Positions 45,242 to 53,463 of a DNA stretch of 64,000 nt are shown one piece after another. A program made the position numbers and the translations under genes. The stretch covers positions 47,084 through 111,083 of the forward strand of contig NZ_QJUM01000021.1 of the NCBI RefSeq assembly GCF_004327355.1, read 5' to 3'. Source of the DNA: Phytopseudomonas dryadis. Its GTDB lineage: Bacteria; Pseudomonadota; Gammaproteobacteria; Pseudomonadales; Pseudomonadaceae. The stretch's first letter is position 1, and each line of letters begins with the position of its first letter. The notes under the pieces are model-generated. The model was not told where the DNA came from, ran no database searches, and saw only the letters and a list, made by a program, of their open reading frames with translations.

Positions 45242-46022
45242 TTTCCTGCTCAACGCCCTGCTCGCCGGCCTGGCCCTGGCCCTGGTCGCCGGGCCGCTGG
45301 GGTCCTTCGTGGTCTGGCGGCGCATGGCCTATTTTGGCGACACCCTGTCCCACGCCGCGCTGCTCGGCGTGGCCCTGGGCCTGATGCTGGACGTCAGCCC
45401 GACCTTCGCCGTCACCGTCGGCTGCGTACTGCTGGCGATCCTGCTGGTCACCCTGCAGAGCCGCCAGCCGCTGGCCTCCGATACCCTGCTCGGGATTCTC
45501 GCCCACAGCACCCTGTCGCTGGGGCTGGTGGTGCTGAGCTTCATGAAGGAAGTGCGCATCGACCTGATGGGCTACCTGTTCGGCGACCTGCTGGCGGTCA
45601 GCCCCGGCGACCTGGCCTGGATCCTCGGCGGCAGCGCCCTGGTGCTGCTCCTGCTGCTGGTGATGTGGCGTCCGCTGCTGGCGATCACCGTGCACGAGGA
45701 GCTGGCCAGGGTCGAGGGCTTGCCCGTGGCGGCCATCCGTCTCGGCCTGATGCTGCTGATCGCCATCGTCATCGCCGTGGCCATGAAGATCGTCGGCGTG
45801 CTGCTGATCACCTCGCTGCTGATCATTCCGGCGGCGGCCGCGCAACGGCATGCGCGCACCCCGGAACAGATGGCCTTCGGCGCCAGCCTGCTGGGCATCG
45901 TCGCGGTCTGCTGCGGACTCAGCCTGTCCTGGCTGCAGGACACCCCGGCCGGTCCGTCCATCGTCGTGGCGGCCGCCAGCCTGTTCCTGCTCAGCTTCGC
46001 CCTGCCGCGCCGTCAGGCCTAG
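45234..46022 (+). CDS. znuB: Zinc ABC transporter permease
   Basis: 262 residues, about 7-8 membrane helices. Seen: VVWRRMAYFGDTLSHAALLGVALG, the ABC-3 family motif, and DLLAVSPGDLAW. Start ATG at 45234 inside the end of znuC. Imports zinc with ZnuA and ZnuC. Confidence 0.95.
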   Translation: MADFLLNALLAGLALALVAGPLGSFVVWRRMAYFGDTLSHAALLGVALGLMLDVSPTFAVTVGCVLLAILLVTLQSRQPLASDTLLGILAHSTLSLGLVVLSFMKEVRIDLMGYLFGDLLAVSPGDLAWILGGSALVLLLLLVMWRPLLAITVHEELARVEGLPVAAIRLGLMLLIAIVIAVAMKIVGVLLITSLLIIPAAAAQRHARTPEQMAFGASLLGIVAVCCGLSLSWLQDTPAGPSIVVAAASLFLLSFALPRRQA

Positions 46023-46045
46023 GGTTGGCTGCGTTAAAAACAGAA

Positions 46046-46212
46046 CCGTAGGGTGGGTGAGGCGCCTGTCACGGGCTGACATCCCGCGCGGTTTCCGTCG
46101 CGCCGTAACCCACCATTGGTGCAACGCCGCTTATCGCCTGGTGGGTTACGCGACGCGCCAGAATCGAAGTCCCTGCAATAGCGCAGCATGGCGTCGCTCA
46201 CCCACCCTACGG
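46046..46212. repeat. MITE-like element with 16-bp perfect terminal repeats
   Basis: CCGTAGGGTGGGTGAG (46046-46061) and its exact complement CTCACCCACCCTACGG (46197-46212) bound 167 bp that contain further short inverted repeats (AACCCACC...GGTGGGTT). Lies between znuB and the lipoprotein gene. Non-coding. Confidence 0.8.
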
Positions 46213-46306
46213 GTGAACACTACAAAGCCTGGTCCCGTGGTATTTGGTCGCTCGCCCGGCAGCGTGTAGAATTGCGTGTTTTTTGCACAAACCGAGACTC
46301 GCAGCC

Positions 46307-47146
46307 ATGACGTCGTCCCCTATACGCTGTGCCACCCTGGCCGCCCTGTTTCTGCTGATGCTGGGCTGCCAGAGCCGCCAGCAAGCCGAACCGGCTCCGG
46401 CTGCCGTGGCGGTCGCGCCAAGTGCCCAGGAACGCTTCGACGCCAGCCTGGCCAACGGCGAGCTGGGCGAAGCCGAAGCCCAGCTCGAGGCCCTGCGCAG
46501 CAGTGACGGCGAGGCGAGCCAGCTGCTGCACGCCCAGCGCCGCCTGGCCGAAGCCTACCTGCAGGAAGGGCAGAAAGCCCTGGAAACCGGCGATCTGGAC
46601 AAGGCCGCCACCTCCCTCGGCCATGCCCGCACCCTGATGCCCAAGGCCCCGGCCCTGACCACCGGGCTGGACGGCGCCATCGGCAAGGCCCGTGAGGCCG
46701 AGCTGAGCGCGGTCGAACAGGCTCGCCAGGCTGGCGAACAGGCCCAGGCGGCACGCCGCGAGCAGTTGCGCCTGCTGCGCCAGGCCGCCGAAGCCCAGGC
46801 TGCCGCGACCCGCAATCGGGATGATGACGATGCGGCAGTCACCGCCAGCGTACCCCGGGCGCGGCTGATCGACCCGGCAGCCGCCAGCAGCACCATCAGC
46901 CTGCCGATGCTCGACACCCGGGACGAAGCGGCCCTGTTCGAACAGCTCGACAATGCCGCCGCCGACGTGGTGGCCTTCGATTGCGCCGTGCATATAGAAG
47001 TGCGCAGCGCCCAGGATCTGCGCCGGGTCACCGCGTTGCTCGAAGCCCGTATCGCCCAGCGCGACCCGAGCTTCGCCGCGCGCCTCAGCCATGCGCTCCG
47101 GCCGGTCCAGGTGCCACGACTGGTGCTGAGCCCCAGAGGCCATTAA
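46307..47146 (+). CDS. Predicted lipoprotein with tetratricopeptide-like helices
   Basis: 279 residues from MTSSPIRCATLAALFLLMLG with a lipobox ending LMLGC (Cys21). Then an alanine-rich helical region with TPR-like spacing (QLEALRSSDGEASQLLHAQR, EGQKALETGDLDKAATSLGHA) and a coiled-coil stretch. Homologues occupy the znuB-metN gap in other Pseudomonas as I recall. Function unknown. Confidence 0.8.
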   Translation: MTSSPIRCATLAALFLLMLGCQSRQQAEPAPAAVAVAPSAQERFDASLANGELGEAEAQLEALRSSDGEASQLLHAQRRLAEAYLQEGQKALETGDLDKAATSLGHARTLMPKAPALTTGLDGAIGKAREAELSAVEQARQAGEQAQAARREQLRLLRQAAEAQAAATRNRDDDDAAVTASVPRARLIDPAAASSTISLPMLDTRDEAALFEQLDNAAADVVAFDCAVHIEVRSAQDLRRVTALLEARIAQRDPSFAARLSHALRPVQVPRLVLSPRGH

Positions 47147-47265
47147 GCCGACCGGCTGCAGCAGGCGAAGCGCACCGCGCTCTCCGGGCCGTACTAGGCT
47201 GTTTGGCTATAAATATAGGCCTACAAAGATTTTTGAGGCCTAAGCAGCGCCGGGTAGACTAGCCG

Positions 47266-47480
47266 GCCGTTGAAAAACGTTGCCGAGGCAGCTAGCGCAA
47301 TACCGATGGCGGCCCCGCAAAAACAGGCGAGAAAGCGGAGTTTACGCGTTGTAAATGAGCATTTTGATTGGACTCGCACACGAGCCTGTTTTTAACGCCG
47401 CGATGGCAACGCACGACTGCATGGATGCAGGAGGTAGAGCGACGCAGGAAGCCAAAGCCGAGGTAGTTTTTTCAACGGCC
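47266..47480. repeat. CCGTTGAAAA-type palindromic element, copy 2
   Basis: 215 bp between the lipoprotein gene and metN. Perfect 13-bp ends GGCCGTTGAAAAA and TTTTTCAACGGCC. The inner part has nested short complements (AAAAACAGGC and GCCTGTTTTT) and the TTGTAAATGAGCATTTT core shared with 41212-41342. Confidence 0.78.
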
Positions 47481-47534
47481 TGCTAGCCATCCTTATGCCT
47501 ACCCGGCACATCACAAGCCCAAAAGGTTTAACGC

Positions 47535-48539
47535 GTGATCGACTTCCACCAGGTTCACAAGGCGTACCGCGTCAGTGGCCACGATATCCCCGCCCTGCAC
47601 CCCTGCGACCTGCACATCGCCCGTGGCGAAGTATTCGGCATCATCGGCCATTCCGGTGCCGGCAAGAGCACGCTGCTGCGTTTGATCAACCGCCTGGAAG
47701 AGCCTTCCGGCGGCACGATCCGCATCGACGAGGTCGACGTGACCGCCCTCGCCGCCGACGGCCTGCGCCAGTTCCGCCAGCAGGCCGGGATGATCTTCCA
47801 GCACTTCAACCTGTTGTCGTCGAAAACCGTCGCGGCCAATGTCGGCATGCCGCTGAAGCTCGCAGGCGTGCCGTCCCAGCGGATCGAACAGCGGGTCGCC
47901 GAACTGCTCGAGCGCGTCGGCCTCGCGGATCACGCCAACAAGTACCCGGCCCAGCTGTCCGGCGGGCAGAAGCAGCGCGTGGGCATCGCCCGCGCCCTGG
48001 CGACCCGGCCGAAGATTCTGCTCTGCGACGAAGCCACCAGCGCCCTCGATCCGCAGACCACCGCCTCGGTGCTGCAGCTGCTGGCCGAGATCAACCGCGA
48101 GCTGGGCCTGACCATCGTCCTGATCACCCACGAGATGGACGTCATCCGCCGCGTCTGCGACCGCGTCGCGGTCATGGATGCCGGCGTGATCGTCGAGCAG
48201 GGCCCGGTGGCCGATGTCTTCCTGCACCCGCAGCACCCCACCACGCGGCGCTTCGTGATGGAGGCCGAGCAGGTGGACGAAAACGAACAGCGCGACGACT
48301 TCGCCCATGTCCAGGGCCGCATCCTGCGCCTGACCTTCCAGGGCGAGGCCACCTATTCGCCGATGCTCGGCCAGATCGCCCGCGAGACCGGCATCGACTA
48401 CAGCATCCTCGCCGGGCGTATCGATCGCATCAAGGACACGCCCTACGGGCAACTGACCCTGGCACTGAGCGGCGGTGATATCGACGCGGCCCTGGCCCGC
48501 TTCGAAGCGGCCGACGTGCACCTGGAGGTTCTGCGCTGA
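47535..48539 (+). CDS. metN: Methionine ABC transporter ATP-binding protein
   Basis: 334 residues from a GTG start (VIDFHQVHKAYRV). Walker A GHSGAGKSTLL, signature LSGGQKQRVGIARALA, Walker B ILLCDEATSALDP, H-loop ITHEMD, and a C-terminal NIL ligand-sensing domain (about 265-334; LTFQGEATYSPMLGQIAR). Shares one base with metI. Confidence 0.96.
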   Translation: MIDFHQVHKAYRVSGHDIPALHPCDLHIARGEVFGIIGHSGAGKSTLLRLINRLEEPSGGTIRIDEVDVTALAADGLRQFRQQAGMIFQHFNLLSSKTVAANVGMPLKLAGVPSQRIEQRVAELLERVGLADHANKYPAQLSGGQKQRVGIARALATRPKILLCDEATSALDPQTTASVLQLLAEINRELGLTIVLITHEMDVIRRVCDRVAVMDAGVIVEQGPVADVFLHPQHPTTRRFVMEAEQVDENEQRDDFAHVQGRILRLTFQGEATYSPMLGQIARETGIDYSILAGRIDRIKDTPYGQLTLALSGGDIDAALARFEAADVHLEVLR

Positions 48540-49204
48540 TGGAAACCTTACTGCCCAACGTCGACTGGCTGGAAATCTGGCAGGCCAGCCTCGATACCCT
48601 GAACATGCTCGGTGGCTCCATGTTGTTCACCGTGCTGTTCGGCCTGCCCCTCGGCGTGCTGCTGTTCCTCACCGGCCCGCGGCAGATGTTCGAACAGAAG
48701 GGACTCTATGCGGTGGTCTCGCTGTTGGTGAACATCCTGCGTTCGGTGCCCTTCGTGATCCTGCTGATCCTGCTGATCCCGGTCACGGTGCTGATCACCG
48801 GCACATCGCTGGGGGTTGCGGGCGCCATTCCGCCACTGGTAGTCGGTGCCACGCCGTTCTTCGCACGCCTGGTGGAAACCGCACTGCGCGAGGTCGACCG
48901 CGGCATCATCGAAGCGACCCAGGCGATGGGCGCCAGCACCCGACAGATCATCTTCAACGCCCTGTTGCCCGAAGCCCTGCCGGGCATTCTGGCGGCCGTC
49001 ACCGTCACGGCCATCACCCTGGTGTCCTACACCGCGATGAGCGGCCTGATCGGTGGCGGCGGCCTGGGCGACCTGGCGGTGCGTTACGGCTATCAGCGTT
49101 ATCAGCCGGACGTGATGTTCGTGACCGTAGCGCTGCTGGTGGTGCTCGTACAAATTCTGCAAACCATCGGCGACCGGCTGGTGGTGCATTTCTCACGTAA
49201 GTAG
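48539..49204 (+). CDS. metI: Methionine ABC transporter permease
   Basis: 221 residues, five hydrophobic segments. Permease signature EATQAMGASTRQIIFNALLPEALPGIL (EAA loop) and SYTAMSGLIGGGGLGDLAVRYGYQRY, characteristic of MetI. Confidence 0.96.
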   Translation: METLLPNVDWLEIWQASLDTLNMLGGSMLFTVLFGLPLGVLLFLTGPRQMFEQKGLYAVVSLLVNILRSVPFVILLILLIPVTVLITGTSLGVAGAIPPLVVGATPFFARLVETALREVDRGIIEATQAMGASTRQIIFNALLPEALPGILAAVTVTAITLVSYTAMSGLIGGGGLGDLAVRYGYQRYQPDVMFVTVALLVVLVQILQTIGDRLVVHFSRK

Positions 49205-49262
49205 AACGCCGGCGACCGGCATACCGCCGCCACGCCGCCTCATCTCAAAAGGGAGTCAAACG

Positions 49263-50039
49263 ATGAAAAAACTGCTCACTGCCCTGGCCGTCGTCGCGGC
49301 CTTCTCCAGCGCCGCCCAGGCCGAAACCCTGAGCGTCGCCGCCACCGCGGTGCCGCACGCGGAGATCCTCGAGTTCATCAAGCCGACCCTGGCCAAGGAA
49401 GGGGTGGAGCTGGACGTGAAGGTCTTCACCGACTATGTGCAGCCCAACGTGCAGGTCGCCGAGAAGCGCCTGGACGCCAACTTCTTCCAGCACCAGCCAT
49501 ACCTGGACGAGTTCAACAAGAGCCGCGGCACCACCCTGGTCAGCGTCGCCGGTGTCCACGTCGAGCCCTTCGGCGCCTACTCGAGCAAGCTCAAGAGCCT
49601 GGACGAGCTGCCCCAGGGCGCCAACGTGGTCATCCCCAATGACGCCACCAATGGCGGCCGTGCCCTGCTGCTGCTGCAGAAAGCCGGCGTGATCACCCTC
49701 AAGGACGCCAGCAACATCCTCTCCACGCCGAAGGACATCGCCGAGAACCCGAAGGGCATCAAGGTGCGTGAACTGGAAGCCGCCACCCTGCCGCGGGTGC
49801 TGACCCAGGTCGACCTGGCGCTGATCAACACCAACTACGCCCTGGAAGCCAAGCTCAACCCGACCGAGGACGCCCTGATCATCGAAGGCAGCGACTCGCC
49901 TTACGTCAACATCCTGGTGGCCCGTGACGACAACAAGGACAGCGACGCCATCCAGAAGCTGGCCAAGGCCCTGCACAGCGACGAGGTGAAAGCCTTCATC
50001 CTGGAGAAATACAAGGGCGCCGTGGTCCCGGCGTTCTGA
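49263..50039 (+). CDS. metQ: Methionine ABC transporter substrate-binding protein
   Basis: 258 residues. Signal peptide MKKLLTALAVVAAFSSAAQA without a lipobox cysteine, so soluble periplasmic rather than a lipoprotein as in E. coli. NlpA family: PHAEILEFIKPTLAKEGVEL, DYVQPNVQVAEKRLDANFFQHQPYL, ALINTNYALEA. Last gene of metNIQ. Confidence 0.95.
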   Translation: MKKLLTALAVVAAFSSAAQAETLSVAATAVPHAEILEFIKPTLAKEGVELDVKVFTDYVQPNVQVAEKRLDANFFQHQPYLDEFNKSRGTTLVSVAGVHVEPFGAYSSKLKSLDELPQGANVVIPNDATNGGRALLLLQKAGVITLKDASNILSTPKDIAENPKGIKVRELEAATLPRVLTQVDLALINTNYALEAKLNPTEDALIIEGSDSPYVNILVARDDNKDSDAIQKLAKALHSDEVKAFILEKYKGAVVPAF

Positions 50040-50064
50040 TCCCGCCCTGGCGACTGGCCGCCGG

Positions 50065-50715
50065 CTAGTCGTCGCGGTCGATGATCCCCTCGCGCAGGGC
50101 GTAGAGCACCAGTCCCGGTACATCGTGGATGTTCAGCCGCTTCATGATCTGCGCCCGATGGGCCTCTACCGTCTTCACGCTCAAGCCCAGCCCCTGGGCG
50201 ATACGGCGCGAGGAAACGCCGCGGGTGATCAGCCGCAGGATCTCCACCTGGCGCTGAGTCAGCACCTCTTCCACGACCACGGGACTGGAGGCGCGTGACA
50301 ACGCCTGCTCGATCACCGGCTGGGCGATGGCCGAGCTGAGGTAGCGCTGGCCGAGCCCCACCGCGCGCAGGGCGATATGCAATTCGGCCATGGCCGCATC
50401 CTTGAGCAGGTAGCCGTAGGCGCCTTTCTGCAACGCGGCGAAGACCACCTTGGCGTCGGTGTGCATGGACAGCATCAACACCCTGGCGCGGGGCGCGACA
50501 TCCGCCAGTTGCTGCAGCGCCTCGATACCGCCTATGCCGTTCATCGACACGTCGAGCAGGATGATATCCGGTTGCAGCTGCTGCGCCAGCTCGACCGCCT
50601 GGCGGCCGTCCTCGGCCTCCCCGACGACTTCGTAGCCAGGCAGATCACCGATCATGGCCCGCACGCCGACCCGGATCAGGGCATGGTCGTCGGCAAGCAA
50701 CAGACGGCAACTCAT
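50065..50715 (-). CDS. NarL/LuxR-family response regulator
   Basis: 216 residues from MSCRLLLADDH (a GTG 9 nt upstream is possible). Receiver domain with Asp55 (IILLDVSM) and Lys in LLKDAA; C-terminal HTH LTQRQVEILRLITRGVSSRR...VKTVEAHRAQIMKRL. No sensor kinase is adjacent. It is the next gene on the same strand after the chemosensory operon, separated from cheB by a MITE-like element. Confidence 0.92.
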   Translation of the reverse strand: MSCRLLLADDHALIRVGVRAMIGDLPGYEVVGEAEDGRQAVELAQQLQPDIILLDVSMNGIGGIEALQQLADVAPRARVLMLSMHTDAKVVFAALQKGAYGYLLKDAAMAELHIALRAVGLGQRYLSSAIAQPVIEQALSRASSPVVVEEVLTQRQVEILRLITRGVSSRRIAQGLGLSVKTVEAHRAQIMKRLNIHDVPGLVLYALREGIIDRDD

Positions 50716-50887
50716 GGTGCACACTCGTTCATCACAGGCTCCTAGGAGGCAGTGCAGGCTCGCGTCCGCTGTTCGACGATGGCCAGGCCTGACGGTCCTT
50801 GAGAGTCTAGACAGTGCCGGGCCACAGGAAGGTTCGTCTTATTTGTGCCCGGACAATGGACCTCAGTGCGACAGCTGGACACTGCCC

Positions 50888-51043
50888 CTGATACCGACCG
50901 CCGCCCGCGTAGGAGCGTCGACCTCGGCGCGAGGCGAGGGTGGCCATGCTGCAGAAATCGCGGTATGGCCACGATTCGCCGCGAGGCCGCGGCTCCCACA
51001 GGGGGCCACTTTGCGGGGCAAACGCTCAACCGACTGGCATCAG
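50888..51043 (+). mobile_element. MITE-like element, copy 3, overlapping the cheB stop
   Basis: 156 bp, same orientation as copy 1 (17663) but internally shorter. Ends CTGATACCGACC and (complement) CTGATGCCAGTCGG. Its right end provides the TGA of cheB. No clear target duplication. Confidence 0.7.
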
Positions 51044-52119
51044 GCACTATCCCTGGACGTTGCAGCGCCGGGATCGGCGGCGAACTGGGTGATCAGCCCG
51101 GCCATGCCGGACAGCGCCTCGCAACGCTGCGCGGCCCCAAGCTTGATGGCTTCCCTGGGCATGCCGAAGACCACGCAACTGGCTTCGTCCTGGGCCACGG
51201 TGCGGGCGCCGGCCTCGCGCATGGCCAGCAGGCCGCGGGCGCCGTCATCGCCCATGCCGGTCATGATCACACCCAGGGCGTTGTGTCCCGCGTGCCGGGC
51301 CACGGAGCGGAACAGCACGTCCACCGAGGGTTTGTGGCGGTTCACCGGCGGGCCGTCGATCACTTCGACGAAATACTGGGCGCCGCTGCGCTTGAGCTGC
51401 ATGTGCTTGCCGCCGGGGGCGATCAGCGCCAGTCCCGGGCGTACCCGATCCATGTGCCTGGCCTCGCGCACGTCGATGGCGCAGACGCCGTCGAGGCGCT
51501 GGGCGAAGGTGGCGGTGAACTTCTCCGGCATGTGCTGGACGACGACGATGCCGGGACAGTCCACCGGCAACTGGCGCAGCACCACTTCCAGCGCCTGGGT
51601 ACCGCCGGTCGAGGTGCCCAGGGCCACCACGCGGTCGGTCGTGCTCAGGTGCCTGGCGGGCGCCGGTTCGGCCGGCGCGGCAACCGCGCCGGTGCTCTGC
51701 GTCTTGCGCGGCATGGCGTGGGGCTGGCTGCGCGCGGCGGTCTCGATCTGCCGGATGAGGTCGCCGGACAGCTGCTGCAGGCTGTCCTTGAGCCCCAGCC
51801 GGGCCTTGGTGAACACGCCCACGGCCCCGGCGGCCAGGGCCTCCAGGGTCACCGCGGCGCCGGCCTCGGTGAGCGTCGAACAGATGATCGCCGGCGTCGG
51901 CCGCTCGGCCATGATCTTGCGCAGGAAGGTGATGCCATCCATGCGCGGCATTTCCACGTCGAGCACCAGCACGTCGGGCCAGTTGCGGTTCATCTTCTCC
52001 AGGGCGAACAGGGGGTCGGCGGCCTGACCGATCACGCGGATGCCCGGGTGGCTGTCCAGGCAGGCGGTGAGCACCTGGCGCACCAGCGCCGAATCATCGA
52101 CGATGAAGACCTTGATCAT
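51040..52119 (-). CDS. cheB: Chemotaxis response regulator / protein-glutamate methylesterase CheB
   Basis: 359 residues. Receiver domain with Asp54 (LVLDVEMPRMDG) and a C-terminal methylesterase: nucleophile Ser170 in LGTSTGGTQ, His196 in VVQHMPEKFT, Asp at 291/292 in TGMGDDGARG. Demethylates or deamidates MCP glutamates. AAGGAG site overlaps the cheR stop. The TGA stop comes from a repeat element, so the last few residues (SRDSA) may not be ancestral. Confidence 0.94.
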   Translation of the reverse strand: MIKVFIVDDSALVRQVLTACLDSHPGIRVIGQAADPLFALEKMNRNWPDVLVLDVEMPRMDGITFLRKIMAERPTPAIICSTLTEAGAAVTLEALAAGAVGVFTKARLGLKDSLQQLSGDLIRQIETAARSQPHAMPRKTQSTGAVAAPAEPAPARHLSTTDRVVALGTSTGGTQALEVVLRQLPVDCPGIVVVQHMPEKFTATFAQRLDGVCAIDVREARHMDRVRPGLALIAPGGKHMQLKRSGAQYFVEVIDGPPVNRHKPSVDVLFRSVARHAGHNALGVIMTGMGDDGARGLLAMREAGARTVAQDEASCVVFGMPREAIKLGAAQRCEALSGMAGLITQFAADPGAATSRDSA

Positions 52120-52130
52120 GGAACACTCCT

Positions 52131-52940
52131 TCATTGCCGTTCGAACACCGAGGGGCGCACGCCGCGCAGGGGCAGGCCGAAGCCATGCACGCTCTCGGCA
52201 TGGCCGATGAACAGCAGGCCGCCCGGCTTGAGCCGCTCCACCAGGCGCGCGGCGATGGCGCGCTTCTCTGCGGCGCCGAAGTAGATCAGCACGTTGCGCA
52301 GGAAGATCACGTCGAACGGCCCGACCTCGCGCGGCAGCGGCCGGGTCAGGTTGATTTCGGCGAAGGCCACCCGGTGGCGCAGCGCCTGGTTCATGCGCAG
52401 CAGGCCGGCGCTCTCTTCGACGCCACGCAGGCAATGGCGCTTGAGCCAGCCGGGCGGAAAATGCTCGGCCTGCTCGAGGGGGTAGGTGGCCAGACGCGCC
52501 CTGTCCAGCACGCGGCGACTGAGGTCGCTGGCGAATATCGACCAGTCCTGGGTGGGCGCGTGCTCGGCCAGGGTCATGGCCATACTGAAGGCTTCCTGGC
52601 CGGACGAACTGGCGGCGCTCCACAGGTGCACCGGCTTGCGCTGGCGGCTGGCCCATTCGGCCAGCACCGTGAAGTGCTGCGGTTCGCGGAAGAAGTAGGT
52701 CTCGTTGGTGGTCAGCAGGTCGATCACCGTGCGCCGTTCTTCGCGCTCGGCCGGGTCGCAGATCAGCTTCAGGTAATCGCCGTAGTTGTCCAGATTCAGC
52801 GCCCGCAGGCGGCACATCAGGCGGCCGGCCATCAGCGTGCGCTTCTGGTCGGCCATGTGGATGCCGGATACGTCCAGCATCAGCTTCTGCAGTCGGCGAA
52901 AATCCTCGTCGCTGATCTTGGGCAGTTCGCCAGCCGCCAT
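52131..52940 (-). CDS. cheR: Chemotaxis protein methyltransferase CheR
   Basis: 269 residues. N-terminal helical domain (DEDFRRLQKLMLDVSGIHM, KRTLMAGRLMCRLRAL), then a SAM-binding domain with TTNETYFFREPQHF, WSAASSSGQEAFSMAM and VIFLRNVLIYF. Methylates MCPs. Start shares one base with the cheW stop. Confidence 0.95.
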   Translation of the reverse strand: MAAGELPKISDEDFRRLQKLMLDVSGIHMADQKRTLMAGRLMCRLRALNLDNYGDYLKLICDPAEREERRTVIDLLTTNETYFFREPQHFTVLAEWASRQRKPVHLWSAASSSGQEAFSMAMTLAEHAPTQDWSIFASDLSRRVLDRARLATYPLEQAEHFPPGWLKRHCLRGVEESAGLLRMNQALRHRVAFAEINLTRPLPREVGPFDVIFLRNVLIYFGAAEKRAIAARLVERLKPGGLLFIGHAESVHGFGLPLRGVRPSVFERQ

Positions 52941-53449
52941 CAATCGACCTGCCGGGCAAGGCTGATCTGGCGGATATCGTCGAGCGACAGCACCCGGCGC
53001 ACGTCCAGCACGATGGTGAAACCGCGCGCGTCGCGGGCCATGCCGGCGATGAAGTCGGTGTTGATGCCGGCGCCGAACGGCGGCGCCGGTTCGACCTGGT
53101 CGTTGTCGATGTCGAGCACCGCGTCCACCGCATCGACCACCAGGCCGATGCGCTGCTCCTGTTCGTCCAGGCGCAGTTCGATGATGACGATGCAGGTGCG
53201 CTTGTTCGGCACGCTCAGGGACAGGCCGAAGCGCGCCGCCAGGTCGAGCACCGGCACCACGTTGCCACGCAGGTTGATCACCCCGTGGATGAAGCCCGGC
53301 ATCATCGGCACCTGGGTGACCTGGCCATACTCGATGATCTCCCGCACCAGCTCGATGGGCAGCGCGTAACGCGCCTCGCGCACACGAAACGACAGATGCT
53401 GGACGCTGTTCCGGGGAACGCTCGGGACCAGGGCTTGGGCACTGTTCAT
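52940..53449 (-). CDS. cheW: Chemotaxis coupling protein CheW
   Basis: 169 residues, CheW fold: FRVREARYALPIELVREIIEY, PGFIHGVINLRGNVVPVLDL and GLVVDAVDAVLDI. Links receptors to CheA. 14 nt after the MCP gene. Confidence 0.94.
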   Translation of the reverse strand: MNSAQALVPSVPRNSVQHLSFRVREARYALPIELVREIIEYGQVTQVPMMPGFIHGVINLRGNVVPVLDLAARFGLSLSVPNKRTCIVIIELRLDEQEQRIGLVVDAVDAVLDIDNDQVEPAPPFGAGINTDFIAGMARDARGFTIVLDVRRVLSLDDIRQISLARQVD

Positions 53450-53463
53450 CGCAGCCTCCTGGG

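Noticed and set aside
47266..47480. Possible insertion sequence remnant with transposase
   Set aside because: 215 bp with no open frame resembling a transposase; treated as a non-coding palindromic element.
47147..47534. Riboswitch or SAM leader upstream of metN
   Set aside because: The gap is mostly the palindromic element; no SAM-type aptamer pattern was recognised.
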